Source of the DNA: Flavobacteriales bacterium
GTDB lineage: Bacteria; Bacteroidota; Bacteroidia; Flavobacteriales_F; PHOS-HE28
Length of the DNA stretch: 64,000 bases
Assembly (NCBI GenBank): GCA_019638115.1
Contig: JAHBUK010000001.1
Location: 310,001 to 374,000 of the forward strand
Reading direction: 5' to 3'
Positions 62,134-64,000 of the stretch are shown here, piece by piece. Numbering within the stretch: position 1 is the stretch's first letter; each line of letters starts with the position of its first letter. Below the pieces are notes generated by a model. The model saw only the letters and a program-made list of their open reading frames with translations, was not told where the DNA came from and did not search any database. The position numbers and the translations under genes were made by a program.

Positions 62134-62143
62134 GCGAGGGGGA

Positions 62144-62333
62144 TATGGTGAATGGCGAATGGTCAATGGTGAATGGTCCCCATCCGGGCATTTCCCGTTC
62201 GCCATTCACCGCTCCCCATTCACCGGGCTATTCCATGACCACTGTAGCAAGTCGCGGAGCATCATGGGTGTATGGCCCCCGAACGGGCATCCCCCATTCG
62301 CCATTCACCAACTCCCATTCACCAGTATTCATC
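62144..62333. repeat. Word repeat of the GAATGG family, copies 2 and 3
   Basis: Left arm GGTGAATGGCGAATGGTC, core CGGGCATTTCCC (62185-62196), right arm TTCGCCATTCACC; then exactly 100 bp further the core again as CGGGCATCCCCC (62285-62296) with CATTCGCCATTCACC. The third copy lacks most of the left arm. It ends just before the symporter start. Confidence 0.75.
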
Positions 62334-62339
62334 TGATCG

Positions 62340-64000
62340 ATGCACTGGCTGGACTGGCTCATCCTCCTCGGCACCCTCGGCTTCATCGTGGGCTACGGGG
62401 TGTGGCGCACGCGGCGCAGCAGCACCAGCGAGGAATACCTGCGTGGTGGCAGCGACAACCGCTGGTGGGCGGTGGGCCTCAGCGTGATGGCCACGCAGGC
62501 CAGCGCCATCACCTTCCTCAGCACCCCGGGACAGGGATTCCTGGAGGGAATGGGCTTCATCCAGTTCTACTTCGGGCTGCCGCTGGCCATGGTGGTGATC
62601 AACTTGGTGTTCATCCCGCTCTACTACAAGTGGAAGGTTTTCACGGCCTATGAGTTCATCGGAAAACGTTTCGATGGGCGGGCACGCTTCCTTACGGCCG
62701 GGCTGTTCCTGATACAGCGCAGTCTCGCGGCCGGCTTCACCATCTATGCGCCAAGCATCATCCTCAGCAAAGTGCTGCACTGGCCACTGAGCTGGACCTG
62801 CGTGTTCATCGGCGTGCTGGTGATCCTGTACGTGACCACCGGCGGTGCGCGTGCCGTTGGCGTAACGCAGAAGCAGCAGATGGCCGTGATCTTCGCCGGG
62901 CTCTTCGTGGCCTTCGGCATGATCGTATGGCTGCTGCGGGACACCATCAGCTTCGGTGAGAGCATGGCGCTGGCCGGAGCCTTGGGCAAGCTCGATGTGA
63001 TCGACACCAGCTTCGACCCCACCAACAAATACACGGTTTGGAGCGGTCTGATCGGTGGCTTCTTCCTGCAACTCGCCTATTTCGGCACCGACCAGAGCCA
63101 GGTGCAACGCTACCTCGGCGGGCAAAGCATAAGACAAGCCAGGATCGGCCTGTGGATGAACGGCATCCTGAAGATCCCCATGCAGTTCTTCATCCTGCTC
63201 ACCGGCGTGCTGGTGTTCGTGTTCTACCTGCTGCACCCGGCCCCGATCCACTGGAACAGCGCCAACGTGGCGGCCGCAAAGTCGACGCCTGCGTCGACCG
63301 TTACGGACGCCACCTTACAGCAACACGCCGACAACACCGTGACCATCGCCAGCACCACCAAAGCCTGGGTGGATGCCCACCGGTCCGGCCAGACAACGGA
63401 CAACCAACAACGGACTACCGACCTACGAAACGCGCTGGACCACGACGAGCAACTCCGCGAAACCTACCGCCAGGAGATCAAGGCCAGCCTGCCCAAACCC
63501 GACACCAACGACAAGGACTACATCTTCATCACCTTCATCATGGACCACCTGCCGGTGGGCATCATCGGACTGCTGCTGGCCATGATCTTCAGCGCCGGTA
63601 TGAGCAGCACGGCGGCGGAGCTCAGCGCACTGGCTGCCACCACCACGGTGGATGTGGTGCGCAAAACGCGTTCGGATCGCGACCAGGTGAAGGCCACGCG
63701 CCTGGCCACCGTGCTCTTCGGTCTGCTCGCCCTGGCATTCGCGGCGCTCTTCCCCATGTTCGAGAACCTCATCCAGGCCGTGAACATCATCGGATCTCTT
63801 TTCTATGGCACCACGCTCGGCATCTTCCTGGTGGCCTTCTTCCTGAAGCGCGTGGGCGGGACCGCCGTTTTCGTTGCGGGGATCATCACACAAGTTCTGG
63901 TGCTGGTCCACTTCGCACTGGACAAGTTCGATGTCTTCCTGATGAGGAACGCGGACGGAAGCACGTACGACCCGCTGGAGCTGGCCTTCTTGTGGTACAA
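62340..64000 (+). CDS. Sodium:solute symporter (SSS family), 3' truncated by the window
   Basis: The frame is open from ATG 62340 to the window end (553 residues). It begins HWLDWLILLGTLGFIVGYGV and has the family's SEEYLRGGSDNRWWAVGLSV, MATQASAITFLSTPGQGF, TTGGARAVGVTQKQQMAVI and IFSAGMSSTAAELSALAATT. About twelve membrane segments are visible. Between TM7 and TM8 there is a 60-residue insert (AKSTPASTVTD...TTKAWVDAH...TTDNQQRTTDLRN) that contains word-repeat DNA (63390-63430). It imports an unidentified sugar, proline-like or nucleobase-type solute with Na+. Confidence 0.9.
   Translation, partial: MHWLDWLILLGTLGFIVGYGVWRTRRSSTSEEYLRGGSDNRWWAVGLSVMATQASAITFLSTPGQGFLEGMGFIQFYFGLPLAMVVINLVFIPLYYKWKVFTAYEFIGKRFDGRARFLTAGLFLIQRSLAAGFTIYAPSIILSKVLHWPLSWTCVFIGVLVILYVTTGGARAVGVTQKQQMAVIFAGLFVAFGMIVWLLRDTISFGESMALAGALGKLDVIDTSFDPTNKYTVWSGLIGGFFLQLAYFGTDQSQVQRYLGGQSIRQARIGLWMNGILKIPMQFFILLTGVLVFVFYLLHPAPIHWNSANVAAAKSTPASTVTDATLQQHADNTVTIASTTKAWVDAHRSGQTTDNQQRTTDLRNALDHDEQLRETYRQEIKASLPKPDTNDKDYIFITFIMDHLPVGIIGLLLAMIFSAGMSSTAAELSALAATTTVDVVRKTRSDRDQVKATRLATVLFGLLALAFAALFPMFENLIQAVNIIGSLFYGTTLGIFLVAFFLKRVGGTAVFVAGIITQVLVLVHFALDKFDVFLMRNADGSTYDPLELAFLWY

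Overview
The window is chromosomal DNA of a high-GC member of the Bacteroidota, most likely of the Flavobacteriales type. The evidence is a type IX secretion (T9SS) C-terminal sorting domain, SprB-like repeats, a DUF4290-murA pair, lineage-typical MurA and DnaJ variants, an A/C/T-rich start context without clear Shine-Dalgarno sites, and many copies of a promoter element of the Bacteroidota type TAnnTTTG. Codon use is strongly GC-biased. A low-GC block (about 0.6-5 kb) and a patch inside a deacetylase gene (about 59-59.9 kb) depart from it.

Layout. 0-6.5 kb: accessory surface region with a Fic-like fragment, a T9SS tail remnant, a GT39-type glycosyltransferase, a peptidase-S74/T9SS protein, a GH16 glucanase and an SprB-repeat fibre protein. 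6.7-10.8 kb: an ABC ATPase with a large membrane partner, and an AAA ATPase with a triple palindromic operator. 11-15.5 kb: PcrA/UvrD helicase, a DUF2442/DUF4160 module inserted at its 3' end, and DUF4290. 15.8-20 kb: murA, a TlpA-like thioredoxin, grpE and dnaJ. 20-25.6 kb: SPFH lipoprotein, YegP-like protein, a MITE-like repeat, ade, a lipoprotein, a glutamyl-tRNA-synthetase-like gene and two tRNAs. 25.6-42 kb: mutS, a TrmH-family methylase, an outer-membrane barrel, an OmpA/TPR lipoprotein, deoxynucleoside kinase-folK, sppA, DUF2797, a GH3-type synthetase, a second kinase and a membrane pyrophosphatase. 43-50 kb: pdhB with a nest of duplicated 3' tails, etfB/etfA and a KilA-N protein. 50-64 kb: bifunctional nuclease, nucleoside transporter, CLC, thyA-folA, a LytS/LytR-type pair, a four-helix-bundle gene between hairpin repeats, a PIG-L deacetylase, an aminotransferase and a truncated Na+/solute symporter.

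Most genes are housekeeping: nucleotide supply (ade, two kinases, CNT transporter, thyA, folA, folK), DNA repair (pcrA, mutS), proteostasis (grpE, dnaJ, sppA), envelope synthesis, and energy metabolism (PDH, ETF, PPi-driven pump).

The most unusual structure has two parts. First, 3' ends of core genes (pcrA once, pdhB twice) recur just beyond small accessory cargoes as mostly synonymous, diverged copies. This suggests repeated accretion of toxin-antitoxin-like cargo by one-sided recombination. Second, reiterated 'word' hairpin repeats fill intergenic gaps from 47.9 to 63.4 kb, and two of them directly bracket the four-helix-bundle gene as a compact unit of about 570 bp that may be mobile or RNA-based. 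All functions are read from sequence motifs; no database search was run.
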